A program made the position numbers and the translations under genes. The notes beneath the pieces are model-generated. The model had not been told where the DNA came from and ran no database searches. It was given only the letters and a program-made list of their open reading frames with translations. DNA of 64,000 nucleotides, from NCBI GenBank assembly GCA_033398695.1, contig CM065803.1, positions 101,482,001 to 101,546,000 of the forward strand, in the 5' to 3' direction. Source of the DNA: Orobanche coerulescens. Taxonomy: Eukaryota > Streptophyta > Magnoliopsida > Lamiales > Orobanchaceae. The first letter of the stretch is position 1. The number at the start of each line of letters is the position of its first letter. Positions 11,936 to 23,559 of this stretch are shown here, one piece after another.

Positions 11936-12065
11936 TCACTATGGGTTAGATCCGACGGGGTCTCGGTATGAGTCCACGGAGGGGTGGATCCGCGAGCTTG
12001 CTTTTAACCACTATGGGTTAGATCCGACGAGGTCTCGGTAGGGGTCCACGGAGGGGTGGATCCAC
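11936..12065 (+). repeat. Tandem repeat in LARD-1 LTR, about 65-bp unit, two copies
   Basis: Each unit holds ACTATGGGTTAGATCCGACG, then TCTCGGTA and GTCCACGGAGGGGTGGATCC. The reverse complement of the same pair occurs in LARD-2 at about 36779-36907. Confidence 0.85.
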
Positions 12066-12681
12066 GGTTAATTGTGGTGCATTTTACAAATGTGATTTGA
12101 TTATTGCATTTCCGGAAATGAGTGCTTTGGAACTATGTTTTCATGATTGCATGCATCGACTAAGTGTGTAAGAGGTAAGTGTTCGTTTGGCTTACTTGGC
12201 TAGGATGGCACTAGAGTATTTTGTTGTTCGTGTTAAATCCTTTATTTGTGGATTTTGATGTTGGGAGACGAACCTTGTGGTCGTTCTTGTGTACTGTGAG
12301 TTGATGAGATTTGGGGCTAAAATCCCAATGGTTTTGTAAAAGTCATTTTACGGATTTGGGGCTAAAATCCCAACGGTTTGGTAAAGGTCATTTTTTGGAA
12401 AATAAACCTTTGGGGCGGTGACCCCTTTCGTCTTTTGGGTTTTGAAAAGTGGGATTTGATAATCCTAAATTGTTTTCTATTAAAACTCCCGATGGTATTT
12501 CAAATCATTTTATAGATTGTTTCCCTTGATAATTTGATCTTGAAATTTTGGGAAGTCTTTACTCAAACTCTCGCCTCGGAAAGTGTTCATCTTGTTGTAT
12601 TTGAACCTTTGAGGATTCCGAATTATTATCGTTCGTGGAATGTGAATTGTATGGCTCGTATTTGCACTTTGTTCTTGCACT

Positions 12682-12725
12682 AGCAAAACAGTGGAGTTTT
12701 GCTAACCCCCGAGTATTCGGGGGGT
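12682..12725 (+). other. Leader hairpin pair in LARD-1 U5
   Basis: The first stem is AGCAAAAC paired with GTTTTGCT. Next comes CCCCCGA-GTAT-TCGGGGG. The pair lies about 355 bases before the LTR end, the same place as the shorter CCCC-TTCG-GGGG hairpin in the gypsy LTRs. Confidence 0.65.
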
Positions 12726-13084
12726 GGATGTCTATTTTTGCATTCAGGTTTTGGAGCATAACACAGGGTCGGCACGAAGGATGATGAAAGATGATCGATA
12801 CTAATCACATGAGGAACCGTATATTGTTTATTGGTTCAGTTGTACTTTATTTTCCGCTGCTATACTTTTCCCGTTGTACGGGTGTGGTTGTATTTTGACC
12901 CCTGTGTGGGCATGATTTGTATTTGAGTTGTATGTATTTATTGAAAGACCAAATCGGTCTACTGAGTCATTTTAGCCTTAAAGGCATGGTTGAGTTGTTA
13001 TATGTTGTTACCAGCCTGGTAGATCCTTGAGGAAGGGTTCTACGACGTGTAATATCCCTAAGCGGATTGGGGGTGTTACATAAA

Positions 13085-13096
13085 TGGTATCGGAGC
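13085..13096 (+). other. Primer binding site of LARD-1
   Basis: TGGTATCGGAGC lies four bases after the LTR. It is an initiator Met-tRNA type site with one change from the standard form, the same variant as in GypA2 and Ang-2. Confidence 0.88.
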
Positions 13097-15443
13097 TTAG
13101 GTTGTGGAAACCTAGGCTGTCGGGTCAAGTCGTATTGTTTGAGTCTTGTTTCGTCGGATTTTATCTAACTGAGTCGTGTCGCGACGCGTCGTCTGAGTTT
13201 GTTGGTCGTGATTAGTATCGTGGGGCGATCATCATCTTCGTGCGACCTGTGGATGTAAGTCTCCCTTCTTTGTGTTATGCCTCGTGTGACACGAGCTATT
13301 TTTATGATTATTTGTTCAGTGACGGAATCCTCTTATGGATTTTGATTTCTTGATATGTGGTTATTTGACCCTCATATTTCGTTCATATGAGGTGTAGTGT
13401 TGCTGGATTGTGCATGTTTGACTTTATTTCTTTTATCCGCTGCGTGAGTTCTTTTGTAATGGCTTTCGGTATTTTACCGACTGAGTTTTATTTCGAAAAC
13501 CGATTCCCTTAACCGAGTTTTTGGCATTATGGCCTTGATCGCTTTGGCGAAATTCTTATGACGGTATTTAGTATTTTGTAAATGGCTTTCGTGAGTTTTT
13601 GAAATATTACCGTCATCGGCCTTTTTGGCATTTTTGTAAATGGTTTTTAGCCTTGTGAGTTCCGGCGCGGGACCCACGGCGCAATAATGTTTTGTGTAAT
13701 TACCTGAAATTTTTGGGCATTCTATCCCATTGAATTATCTTTGAAAACCTTGAGTATCTTAGAAAATAAATTTCGAGACGTACTTTTAAAATGAATTATT
13801 TTCTCGTGGTACATCCAAGGTGCCACAACATATTTCAAAAATTTTCTACCTCGAGGACCAAAATGCTTTGAGATATTTTCAATGTTTTAGAAACACTTTT
13901 ATTTAGACCCGAGGGTCGAATATTTTGAAAGTTTTCACTAAGAGAAAGTGTCATTTTTATCGAATGCGAAATGGTTTTCCAAAGTCTCGATAACGATGTT
14001 TCACGTTTGTACTTTTTTTTGAAAGGTGATACTCAAGATCAACCGATGTCCTTCTAAATTATTTTCAAAATGAGGTTTTCGTTTTTAAAACCTATCCATT
14101 CCCGTTTGAGGGCTGGGTATGTATGTATGATGTTTGCGTTGTCATTTTGATGTTTGCTCCCGAGGATGACCGAATTGGCGGTGTGAGCGTTGAGTCGTTT
14201 TCCACACATTTGTTGTGTTAGCCTCTGTGAGAGGTGGGATGTTGGTATTGAATATTGTCGCCTCGTAGTGATTTCTGCGTTGTCGCGCATGTACGAGCTG
14301 TTAGAGCTTGGTTTGGTATGACCGTGTGCATCGGTGATGGTTCCGTTATGTGTCGGTTGTTTAATGTCTTATTAGCTTGCTCCCGTTTTTGTGAATTTTG
14401 TGGACTAGGTCGGAGGTAATACCCGTACTATTTTGACTTCCGTATTTTCTCTTTCTCCAGTCTATCGATTCGCTCATGTTCGTTGATACTTTATGAACTT
14501 GTTCTGTATTTCGGTTTCATCGTCCGAACGAACTGCGATCTTGTTATGGGTCGATCTGGTTATCGCCGTGACTTTTCGGGTTCGGTTCGATTCTTGTGAA
14601 CCTTGTTCGGGAGTGACATCATCTGGTTCGATTAGTTCTTTTATTCGAAGTGGATCGGATTTGGAACTCTTGTGTTTTCGACTCTGTCGACTCGTTTATG
14701 TTCGTTGACATTTTCTGAGCTTGTCCTGCCCCTTGCTTTTGTTGATCGAACGAGTGCGGTATTGTTTCGGAATAACTCGTTTGTCGTTGTAATTTTTTCG
14801 ATTGCTGTTCCCTTTCCTGTGGATCTTATGTGAGTGCACATTTTGTTGTTTTCACCGGATCATGTTTCGTCTCGAGTGGAGATGTGAACTTCGGAGTTGT
14901 CGGTTGAACCTTATTGTTCTTCGTGATCCGAACATGATTATTCGATTTTTTTTGTTGACTCGATCGTTGTGGTTCGATCATTGATTTTTTGGTTTTTGTT
15001 AATCTCGTTTCGTGATTGTTGAACGTTCAGACTCCTTCGTAATTCCCTTAAGTTCGGGAAATTAGTCTCGTTTTCGATCTTCCAACCCTTGGGCGGTGGA
15101 ATTCCGTCTTGGTTCAGCGATTAGCTCGCGTTTCGATTGATGTACCGTTGGGTTGGTCAATCATACTAACTTTCGTTCGTTGTGTTTTGTGATTGTCGGA
15201 TAATTGACTTGGCTATATTATCCGTTTGATGACGCTTGTCATTTGTTGGTTTTATTATATCCCTAACGACGACGTTGTGTTGGTCGTCGTGGAGCGTGTT
15301 TTCACGCCGTATGTCTCTTTGCGTTTCTTGCAGTGTTTCGCCGTTGGGCGCGAGTTTTCTGTTTTTGTGTATCTCGTCGAGTTTTCCTGGCGGGTATATT
15401 GCTCCCCCCTACTTGTTTTAAGTTTCCGGACGAAACTTCTTTT
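13097..15443 (+). other. LARD-1 interior, no coding region seen
   Basis: These 2.35 kb are T-rich on the plus strand. They have no open frame longer than about 90 codons and no gag, protease, RT or integrase motif. A donor-like GTAAGT (13255) near the left end sits where the gypsy elements have their leader intron. A tail ending CGGACGAAACTTC resembles the sequence before the gypsy polypurine tract. Confidence 0.75.
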
Positions 15444-15456
15444 AAGGAGGGTAGAA
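15444..15456 (+). other. Polypurine tract of LARD-1
   Basis: AAGGAGGGTAGAA lies directly before the 3' LTR start TGTAATATCC. Confidence 0.85.
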
Positions 15457-16598
15457 TGTAATATCCGCAATTTCGAATTTCGGTAATTTTCTTTTTTCGG
15501 TGGAAGTTCGTTTTTATGACTCTCTCATGACCGTTTCGTCATTCCGAGAATGATTAATTCTGCACTTTTTGTCATCCGAGTTCGTTTCGGTGTCGTTTTG
15601 TTGAGTTCCGTGTCCTTAATCGACCTTTTCACGTGGGAGTTCGACTTTGTAAAGTCACCATTAATTCTTGGAAACTCCAAAAATTCTGAATCTTTGCAAT
15701 ATTATAGATCATCAAGTTAGCTTTCCAATGGTTCAAACGGCGAGTCAATCGGAGTCCAGACGAAGGAGTTATGGTCGAAATAGATAAGACTGCACGATGT
15801 ACCTTTTTGGTATTGGAATGGACTGTACCGTGTGCCTCGGCACACTTCGGCTGGGCCGCGGCACTAAGCTGATTTCTGGGCGTTTTTTTTTTGCCCTGGG
15901 CCGCGGCACACTTGTCCTGTGCCGCGGCACACGGGCTTTTTCTGCACTTTTTAGCAGATTTTCGAGGAGAAACATTCATTTCTCCTCTCTTCTTCCTCCT
16001 ACCATTCTAGGCGATTTTGGGCGATTTGAGTGCTCCCAAACTTGTAGAGATCATCCACCTCAAGTCTTGTTGTAGATTTTCGACCTCTACTTGAATCCTT
16101 CATCCAAATCAAGGTATTTTGGCTTGAACCCTTGTTTTTGTAGATTTGGGGATTTTCCTTTTTGATTTCGATTTCAATCCGTTTTTGGTCAATTAATTGT
16201 TGTATAAACGTTGTTTTGAACTTGTTCTACAGATTGGATACTCGTATCTTTGGTTCGTTCGACCCGAGGGGTGATTTCTTTGTTCTTGAAGGGTCTTGAA
16301 CATTTAATGTTCGATTAAATGTTCGAATGAGTTCCCTTTGATAGTTTGTTGGGATTTCCGTTGTTTTCGGCCTTGATTCCCGTCGTAATCATGTTTTATT
16401 ATTCCTTACGGAGGATTATAGGTGCTCGATGATTCCAATGTTGAATTCTGTTGGTGATTGATGATTCATGTGGTGTTTTCCCGTAGTAATTTCGGTGCTA
16501 TCGCGTTCTAGATAGTGTTCGGGAATTTGAGGGCTACCCGGCCGTATCCGTTCATTTTTCCATTGCTCGTGATATCGAGGCAAGTACCTTGTCCATAC
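15457..16598 (+). repeat. LARD-1 3' LTR, first part
   Basis: It matches 10424-11566 closely and is broken after GTCCATAC, where the minus-oriented LARD-2 begins with TGTAACACCCCC. It includes a motif II array at 15832-15930, with starts at 15832, 15853, 15898 and 15919 (21-base steps), two of them the perfect or near-perfect palindrome. The rest of the LTR should lie beyond the right edge of the window. Confidence 0.9.
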
Positions 16599-17114
16599 TG
16601 TAACACCCCCAATCCGCTCAGAGATATTACACGCCGTAGAACCTTTCCTCAAGGATCTACCAGGTTGGTAACAATATATAACAACTCAACCATGCCTTTA
16701 AGGCTAAAATGACTCAGTAGACCGATTTGGTCTGTCAATAAATACATACAACTCAAATGCACCTCATGCCCACGCAGGGGTCAAAACACAACCACACCCG
16801 TACAACGGGAAAAATATAGCAGCAGAAAATAAAGTACAACCGAACCAATAAATAATATACGGTTCCTCATGTGATTAGTATCGATCATCTTTCATCATCC
16901 TTCGTGCCGACCCTGTGTTATGCTCCAAAACCTGAATGCAAAAATAGACATCCACCCCCGAATACTCGGGGGTTAGCAAAACTCCACTGTTTTGCTAGTA
17001 CAAGTACAAGTGCAAAAATACGAGTCATACAGTTCACATTCCACGAACAATGATAATTCGGAATCCTCAAGGATTCAAATACAACAAGATGAACACTTCC
17101 CGAGGCAAGAGTTC
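16599..17114 (-). repeat. LARD-2 3' LTR, first segment
   Basis: It is the reverse complement of the right end of the LARD-1 LTR and starts TGTAACACCCCC. The leader hairpin pair is at about 16954-17000. It ends in AGTTC (17110-17114), repeated at 36281-36285, which marks the GypB1 insertion. The sequence continues at 36286. Confidence 0.92.
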
Positions 17115-17268
17115 TGTAACAACCCGTGATATTCGGAATAATTACGTGTCGTAAACCCTTTAAGTAAGGATTTACAAGGCTAATTTATAAGAAAGGTAAA
17201 TATAAGACATCATCATCATCGGAAATTCAAGTTTACAAAACCGAACAACTGGCTCCGATAACATATTC
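17115..17268 (-). repeat. Extra U5 end plus primer-site fragment at GypB1 left edge
   Basis: Bases 17115-17251 repeat the LTR end that starts again at 17269. They are joined to CTCCGATAACATATTC, which matches the sequence lying between LTR and gag at 33884-33899 (TTCCGATACCATATTC). On the element strand the order is U5 end, primer-site remnant, partial U5 end. The target duplication lies outside the extra piece. Confidence 0.85.
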
Positions 17269-17759
17269 TATAACAACCCGAGATATTCGGAATAATTACA
17301 GCACCGTAAACCCTTTAAGTAAGGATTTACAAGGCTAATTTATAAGAAAGGTAAATATAAGACATCATCATCATCGGAAATTCAAGTTTACAAAACCGAA
17401 CAACTGGTTCAACGAGTAATTAATACAACCATATCGAAATGATATTAATAAGACACGCGTACTCGAGTAGTGAAATCAAACCAAGAAAACAAATCACCAA
17501 CAACAACAAACATCACTGAACCCCTTCATCGTCACGCTTGCATCGTGGTCGCTTTCCTGCTCCTCGGCTACCTGAACATCAAAACAAATGTCCACCCCCG
17601 AAGGGGTTAGCAAAACGATGCTAGTACAAGTATCATATTAAACAATTCGAATATGCATCAACAATACATAACAAGATACACCACACGGACTTCCGCTACC
17701 GGAATCCGACAAATGCGAATCCACAAGATTCCATTAACACAGCAAGGGTATTCCAATGA

Positions 17760-17915
17760 TCCAGCGCCCTCAGCATAGATCCCAAGATGATCCCGTCGGA
17801 CCAACACGAGGTGGAAATAACCCATCCAATGATCCAGCACCCTCAGCCTAGATCCCAAGATGATCCCGTCGGACCAACACGAGGTGGACATCCGATCCAG
17901 CGCCCTCAGCATAGA
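17760..17915 (-). repeat. Tandem repeat in GypB1 U5, about 65-bp unit
   Basis: Each unit runs from GATCCAGCGCCCTCAGCATA through GATGATCCCGTCGGACCAAC to the GAGGTGGA end. Two full units and a partial third are present. GypA1 has a related, more diverged set at 499-605, and the right LTR has the same set at about 34386-34545. Confidence 0.85.
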
Positions 17916-18288
17916 TCGTACAACGTACACAAACACAACTCATGCATACACATATGCCAAATCATTATGTTCATCAACATGAACATACAAACACTAAATA
18001 ACGAATATCATGACAATTCAACGAAATAAATCTCATGTTCAACAAGATGAATAATCGCACGCATGCTCAAAATACCAATATTAACATATTACGATACTTG
18101 CCTCGAAGATGGCAAGAACGAAACACTTCAATGATCTCAACACACTCGAAGGCCGCCTCCTTTGATCAACGTAGCAAGCTCGAACCTTAACAAAATAAAT
18201 GATATACAAATCATTTCAAGTCGAATGATGGCCTAACAATTCGGTTTACGGCCCAAAAGCTCAAAATAAACAAACTGCCTTAACTACT

Positions 18289-18503
18289 TAGCGTACGCTA
18301 CGTACTCTGTGTAGCGTGCGCTAAGCCTGCCTGTTAGCGTATGCTATCGTCTAAGCCTAGCGTACGCTAGCCATAGGCTGACAGTTCTCTCTGATCAGCC
18401 GACTGACTCGGCTGATATCATAACGTACGTTACGTACTAAACGTAGCGTGCGTTAGCTTATCCCCGATAGCGCACGTTAACTTACGTATGTTAGCGTGCG
18501 CTA
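18289..18503. repeat. Motif I array, downstream cluster, GypB1 3' LTR
   Basis: Eight copies start at 18289, 18312, 18335, 18358, 18421, 18444, 18468 and 18492. Steps of 23, 23, 23, 63, 23, 24 and 24 copy the GypA1 layout. Between the two sets of four lies a 23-bp palindrome, ATCAGCCGA-CTGAC-TCGGCTGAT (18394-18416). Confidence 0.92.
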
Positions 18504-19204
18504 ACCTTGCATGGCAGATTACTACAGACAGAAAACTGGATTGAATGGTGATGAACTCATAAATTCTATGGTGATAAAACCAGTCATCCTCAAGCATATC
18601 ATGCTAATAAGGTTTGTGAAAGTTCTATACGTACTAAATGACTATGAGATTCAAAGATACGTATAATCATTACTACACTATCATTCATCTTGATCTTCAA
18701 TGAAATATTCTAAGTTCCGTTCGTCCTACGTTCCAAAACGCATGATTCTAATGTGTAAAACGTAACAACTAGGTAATATCCGTCTACTGATCACAAATTG
18801 GTTTGAAGCTGCTTAGGAGTCCACAAACTAAAAAGGTTCAAGGGTTCATACGATGAATAAGTGCCGAAACGTCGAAACTATCCTTCTAACACATGATGAT
18901 CGATATTGAACGAAATAACTGACTATACAAACATGATCAAATCGTCTTTTAGAACACTACTAATATCGGTGAAGAATCACCTACCTCAAAGTAGTGAAGA
19001 ACAAGGAGAAAATCGAAGCAATCCAACGTCGAAGGCTCGAACACCAATCCTTAAATCATCTACAATCTTCAATCATGAGTTAGGATGTTGATATGAGGTG
19101 TTTAGGATGTAGGAAGTTATGCTCTAAGTGTAAGAATTCGGATGAGGGAGAAGAAAGGACTGAAAATACGAAAAGGATGCTGCTCATTTATAGGAAATGG
19201 TTAT

Positions 19205-19498
19205 TAGCGCGCGCTAGTCCCTGATCGTAGCGTGCGCTAACGGCTACAGACTTTACTGTATTCAGCACTTAGCGTGCGCTATTCACATGCCTGTAGCGTG
19301 CGCTAAGGCGTTGACTTGGCTTTTCCCGAAAGCTGTCCAGGTTCATCCCGACACAATCCGGCCAAGATCCCCGGCCAGATCTCACCTACCGCACGTCTCA
19401 ATCAAATTAACCATGCATAGTGTGCGCTAATGTTCCTTTGTAGCGTGCGCTATGAATCCATGTTAGCGTACGCTACACATAGCTGATAGCGTGCGCTA
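19205..19498. repeat. Motif I array, TATA-proximal cluster, GypB1 3' LTR
   Basis: Copies start at 19205 and 19228 (step 23), 19270 and 19294 (24), then 19418, 19441, 19464 and 19487 (23 each). Read on the minus strand the array ends about 12 bases before the TATA box. Confidence 0.92.
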
Positions 19499-19650
19499 CA
19501 TGCGCAAAATTACAATTTTTAAATCACATACACGAAATCATACGCTCAACAACATCGGATTATGAAATATGGAGAATAATACTCAGACAAAAGTACAATA
19601 ATTACATTATCACAAGTTCCAAATACATAACAGAAATCTCGGGTATTACA

Positions 19651-19663
19651 TCCTTCCTCCCTA
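19651..19663 (-). other. Polypurine tract of GypB1
   Basis: The minus strand reads TAGGGAGGAAGGA immediately before the 3' LTR. Confidence 0.85.
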
Positions 19664-19685
19664 AAAAGAAGTTTCGTCCCGAAAC

Positions 19686-22640
19686 TTAAGATGAAAACAA
19701 CTCCGGATATCTAGTCTTCATACTGTCCTCTGTTTCCCAAGTGGCCTCTTCGACTCCGTGTCGTGACCATTGTACTTTAACCAAGTGAATTAGTTTATTC
19801 CTCAATTGTTTGATCCGACTCTCAAGTATCTTGATTGGTCTCTCTTCGAAGGTGCCGTCATTAGCTATCTCGATCTCGTCAAATTCAATGACGTGACTGG
19901 GGTACGGTACATACTTCCGCAATTGGGATACGTGAAACACATTGTGGACGTGACTCAGCGATGGCGGTAAGGCCAACCTGTATGCTAAATCTCCAACCCT
20001 CTCGAGGATCTCGAATGGTCCGATATATCTAGGACTAAGCTTGCCTCTCCTCCCAAAACGGAAAATCCCTCGTGTAGGAGACACCTTCAATAGTACATGG
20101 TCCCCAGCATCGAACTCTAGAGGACGACTACATACGTCTGCATAAGATTTTTGTCGACTCTGGGCAGTCAACAGTCTTTCTCGAATCAAAGTTATCTTCT
20201 CTTGAGTCTGAATTATCAATTCCGGTTCCGTCCCGATCAAATCCGAAGAATCATCCCAACACAGGGGTGATCGACATCTTCTCCCGTACAAAGCTTCAAA
20301 TGGTGCCATCTTAATCGAAGCATGCCAACTATTATTGTAAGTGAATTCAATCAAGGGCAAGTGAACTTCCCAATCAGTTGACCAATCCAACGCACAAGCT
20401 CTAAGCATGTCTTCTACGGTTTGAATAGTCCTTTCGGACTGACGGTCCGTTTGGGGATGATAAGCCGTGCTAAAGTTGAGCTCAGTCCCCAAAGCCCTGT
20501 GAACTGCTTTCCAGAAGTGTGACACGAAACGACCATCTCGATCCGAAATAATGGTCTTCGGCGTCCCATGCAATCTGACTATCTCCGCAATAAATACTCG
20601 CGCCAATCTCTCGGGTCCCCATGTATCTTTAATTCCTAGGAAATGAGTCGACTTGGTTTGTCGATCAACTATAACCCAAATCATGTTCATTCCCGTTCTA
20701 GTCCTTGGCATACTGGTGATGAAATCCATCGAGATGTCCTCCCACTTCCATTCACGGATCGGAAGCGGATTTAACGTTCCGGTGGGTCGCTGATGTTCAA
20801 TCTTAACTTGCTGACAAGTCAAGCACCTCGAAACGTACTCTGCTACGTCCTTCTTCATATTCCCCCACCAGAAGTTTTGTTTTAAATCCTTATACATATT
20901 ACTACTCCCCGGGTGAATAGAATAAGGCGCGCTGTGAGCTTCCTTCAGAATAGTCCGTCTCAAATCATCATCATCAGGAACACAAAGTCGACTCTGAAAT
21001 CTCAGAACTCCATCATCTTGTATCACGAATCCTGGGGCTTTTCCCTTCTTTACTTCGTCACATAACCGAAGGATCAGAGAATCGTTTAACTTCTTAGATT
21101 TGATTTCCTCGACTAGTGACGAAGTCAGTTCCATCACATATAGTTGCCCTTGATTTCCTGGTGCCCATACTTCAATCCCTTCGCGGATCAGTTCTCGTTG
21201 AATGCTGTTTTGGGACGTAAGTGCTTCCAACACTCGAAGAGAAATAGGTTTACGGCTCAATGCATCAGCTACAACGTTTGCTTTCCCCGGATGATAGAGA
21301 ATCTCTAAGTCGTAATCCTTGATCAATTCCAGCCACCTTCTCTGCCTCATGTTTAATTCTTTACCGATCAAGATGTACTTGAGGCTCTTATGATCTTTAA
21401 AGATCTGACAATGAGTGCCGTACAAATAATGTCTCCAAATTTTCAAGGCAAAGACTACAGCTGCTAACTCCAGATCATGAGTCGGGTAATTTACTTCGTA
21501 CGGTTTCAACTGCCGAGAAGCATAGGCAATTACCTTATCCTTTTGCATCAACACACATCCCAGACCCTGATTTGAAGCGTCGTTGTAAACCATGAATCCA
21601 TCAGTTCCATCTGGCAATGCTAAAATAGGTGCTGTGGTCAGTCTCTTCTTAAGCTCATCAAAACCAGCCTGGCATTTCTCATCCCACTTAAACTTTTGAG
21701 TTTTCTGTAACAGCTGAGTGAGCGGACGAGAAATCTTTGAAAATCCCTCTACAAAGCGGCGATAATATCCAGCAAGTCCTAGGAAACTCCAGACTTCTTT
21801 CTCATTATTAGGAGATTCCCATTCCAAGATTGCTTCGACTTTCTTCGGGTCCACCTGAACTCCGTCAGCTGATATCACATGCCCAAGGAAAGTTACTTCC
21901 CTAAGCCAGAACTCGCATTTTGAAAGCTTTGCATACAGCTGTTCCTTCCTCAAGGTGCTCAAAACCACACGTAAATGTTCGGCATGCTCCTCTGCGTCCC
22001 TCGAATATATCAAGATGTCATCAATGAAGACGACCACAAATTTATCCAAGTATTCCAGGAATACCCGATTCATCAATTGCATGAACACCGCAGGAGCATT
22101 GATAAGTCCAAACGGCATCACTATGAATTCATAATGCCCGTACCGGGACCTGAAAGCAGACTTAGGTATATCCGATTCCTTAATCCTCAACTGATGGTAT
22201 CCTAATCGCAAGTCAATCTTCGAGAATACCCTTGCCCCTTGAAGTTGATCAAACAAGTCGTCGATCCTAGGTATAGGATACCTATTCTTGATCGTCATCT
22301 TATTGAGCTCCCTGTAATCAATACACAGTCGGAGGGATCCGTCTTTCTTCCGGACAAAGAGAACGGGCGCTCCCCAAGGAGAAACACTAGGTTGAATATA
22401 GCCCTTATGTAACAATTCCTCCAGTTGCTTCTTGTGTTCGTACATATCGGTTGGCGCCATGCGGTATGGTGCTCTGGAAATAGGAGCTGCTCCAGGCTCT
22501 AATTCGATAGTGAATTCCATTTCTCTCTGCGGAGGTAACCCAGGTAGTTCGTCAGGAAATACATCTGAGAACTCATTCACAACTGAAATAGACGAGAGCT
22601 CTACTCCTTCCTCATGGCATAGCACCAAAGTCCGTGACAT
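19686..22640 (-). CDS. GypB1 pol: RT, RNase H, integrase, chromodomain (uninterrupted 984 codons)
   Basis: RT spans about residues 15-300, with [25 protein letters not shown] and the active site [11 protein letters not shown] near 205. RNase H follows at about 350-450, where YSDAS reads YNDAS but the Asp is kept. Integrase has its HHCC finger at about 570-612 (CLTCQQVK) and a DDE triad near 636, 698 and 733. The chromodomain lies at about 927-980. The first Met is not the natural start: the upstream frame (22601-23194) carries the protease and overlaps by 40 bases in another frame, so a frameshift separates them. DLRSGYHQ reads DLRLGYHQ. It is the best preserved gypsy pol here, but the element's protease is dead. 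Confidence 0.92.
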   Translation of the reverse strand: MSRTLVLCHEEGVELSSISVVNEFSDVFPDELPGLPPQREMEFTIELEPGAAPISRAPYRMAPTDMYEHKKQLEELLHKGYIQPSVSPWGAPVLFVRKKDGSLRLCIDYRELNKMTIKNRYPIPRIDDLFDQLQGARVFSKIDLRLGYHQLRIKESDIPKSAFRSRYGHYEFIVMPFGLINAPAVFMQLMNRVFLEYLDKFVVVFIDDILIYSRDAEEHAEHLRVVLSTLRKEQLYAKLSKCEFWLREVTFLGHVISADGVQVDPKKVEAILEWESPNNEKEVWSFLGLAGYYRRFVEGFSKISRPLTQLLQKTQKFKWDEKCQAGFDELKKRLTTAPILALPDGTDGFMVYNDASNQGLGCVLMQKDKVIAYASRQLKPYEVNYPTHDLELAAVVFALKIWRHYLYGTHCQIFKDHKSLKYILIGKELNMRQRRWLELIKDYDLEILYHPGKANVVADALSRKPISLRVLEALTSQNSIQRELIREGIEVWAPGNQGQLYVMELTSSLVEEIKSKKLNDSLILRLCDEVKKGKAPGFVIQDDGVLRFQSRLCVPDDDDLRRTILKEAHSAPYSIHPGSSNMYKDLKQNFWWGNMKKDVAEYVSRCLTCQQVKIEHQRPTGTLNPLPIREWKWEDISMDFITSMPRTRTGMNMIWVIVDRQTKSTHFLGIKDTWGPERLARVFIAEIVRLHGTPKTIISDRDGRFVSHFWKAVHRALGTELNFSTAYHPQTDRQSERTIQTVEDMLRACALDWSTDWEVHLPLIEFTYNNSWHASIKMAPFEALYGRRCRSPLCWDDSSDLIGTEPELIIQTQEKITLIRERLLTAQSRQKSYADVCSRPLEFDAGDHVLLKVSPTRGIFRFGRRGKLSPRYIGPFEILERVGDLAYRLALPPSLSHVHNVFHVSQLRKYVPYPSHVIEFDEIEIANDGTFEERPIKILESRIKQLRNKLIHLVKVQWSRHGVEEATWETEDSMKTRYPELFSS

Positions 22641-23194
22641 CCCTGCTTCATTAATTTCACGGCTTTAATCGCTTTGATCAATTTTCCCGAGCTTCCCGGT
22701 CTCCATCCTCGGAATACGTGTTCAGATCCGTCATCAGCAATGATAGAAATGACTCTCTCTCGGTAATTCAGAATAGCTCCATAACAGTTGAGCCAATCGT
22801 CTCCGAGAATTAAATCATCACCGTAGATGTCAACTACAATAAGATTCGATGGCCAATCTCTTCCTCCTATAGATACTGGAAAATCTCTAGCCTCTAGGGT
22901 TCCCACAATTCTCTCTCCACTCGGCAAACCCACAATATATGGTTCACAATCAAATAAGCATGAGATTTTTAAACGATTTACACAGTTCAATGATACAAAA
23001 GAATGTGTAGCTCTGGAATTGAATAAAACACTAACTGGTTGCAAAAGGATCTGAATCGTACCTGATGCAACAGCAGTGTTCTGATCGTCAGATTTCCTCA
23101 TCTCGTACAGGCGCGGAGGAACGGACCCAGCACTCGATGACTCTCTCTTCCCAATGTTCTGCTGCGGAAATCGACTCTGTTGTGTCTGGTTCAC
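22601..23194 (-). pseudogene. GypB1 protease region, active site lost
   Basis: The frame reads a gag-end linker (NQTQQSRFPQQN), then EMRKSDDQ, then the protease domain. The catalytic triplet Asp-Thr-Gly is replaced: LFNSRATHSF stands where GypA1 and GypA2 have [10 protein letters not shown]. The rest ([31 protein letters not shown]) is well kept. Without the catalytic Asp, the polyprotein could not be cut in cis. A frameshift near 22610-22640 separates it from RT. Confidence 0.88.
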
Positions 23195-23196
23195 AC

Positions 23197-23556
23197 TTAT
23201 CTCCTTCGGAACTGGCGCTGGAGTGCGAGTACCAAAAGACCTAGTAGCAACTCCACAGAAAGCCAGTTACGCCGAATATGCCCTGCTCGACCACAATTGT
23301 AGCATTTCTTTGATGCGTCCAGAACTGCTGATGTAGTCCGGAGCTTCTTTCCACCTCTAGAAGGATGTGGAGGTTTCCTAGCCGAATAAAAGGGAGACTG
23401 GCTCTTGCGGGGCCCACCACTCTTGTTTTCTGAAAAGTTGCCGGTCACCTTCTGCTTCTTTGCCTCCACTGATTTCTCCACTGCCGCCTCTTTCATGTCG
23501 TAGGCCAGCGCTTTGTCTTGATATTGTCGCAACGTAGTACACTCGAATCCGGACAT
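23197..23556 (-). pseudogene. GypB1 gag, C-terminal part with damaged zinc knuckle
   Basis: The frame starts MSGFECTTLRQYQDKALAY, continuing the gag domain after a stop at plus 23557-23559. It has one zinc knuckle, CYNCGRAGHIRRNW, whose last Cys is Trp. The second knuckle seen in GypA1 is missing, and the frame runs into unrelated residues before stopping. Nucleic-acid binding by this nucleocapsid is probably lost. Confidence 0.85.
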
Positions 23557-23559
23557 GTA

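Larger units (their letters stand above)
10424..13080 (+). repeat. LARD-1 5' LTR
   Basis: This 2657-bp LTR starts TGTAATATCCGC and ends GGTGTTACA. It contains a motif II array (10799-10896), a conserved GAGGCAAGTACC word (about 11556), a two-copy tandem repeat (about 11936-12065), a second two-copy repeat carrying GGGGCTAAAATCCCAA (about 12309-12395), and the leader hairpins (about 12682-12725). Confidence 0.92.
10424..16598 (+). mobile_element. LARD-1: non-coding LTR element with gypsy-like ends (right LTR interrupted)
   Basis: The left LTR (10424-13080), primer site, interior (13097-15443) and polypurine tract are complete. The right LTR begins at 15457 and is broken by LARD-2 at 16599. 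The LTR ends (TGTAATATCC...GGGGGTGTTACA) and the sequence around the polypurine tract match the gypsy families here, but the interior has no recognisable gag or pol. It therefore fits a large retrotransposon derivative moved by proteins of a related gypsy. The left flank is GTAAA. The autonomous partner is inferred from the shared ends and leader hairpins only. Confidence 0.8.
17269..19650 (-). repeat. GypB1 3' LTR
   Basis: This 2382-bp LTR starts TATAACAACC (TG changed to TA) and ends GGGTATTACA. Minus-strand TATA is at 19187-19192. Tandem units carrying AAGATGATCCCGTCGGACCA lie at about 17760-17915. The leader hairpin ACCCCCGAAGGGGT is near 17593. Motif I clusters are at 18289-18503 and 19205-19498. 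Confidence 0.94.
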
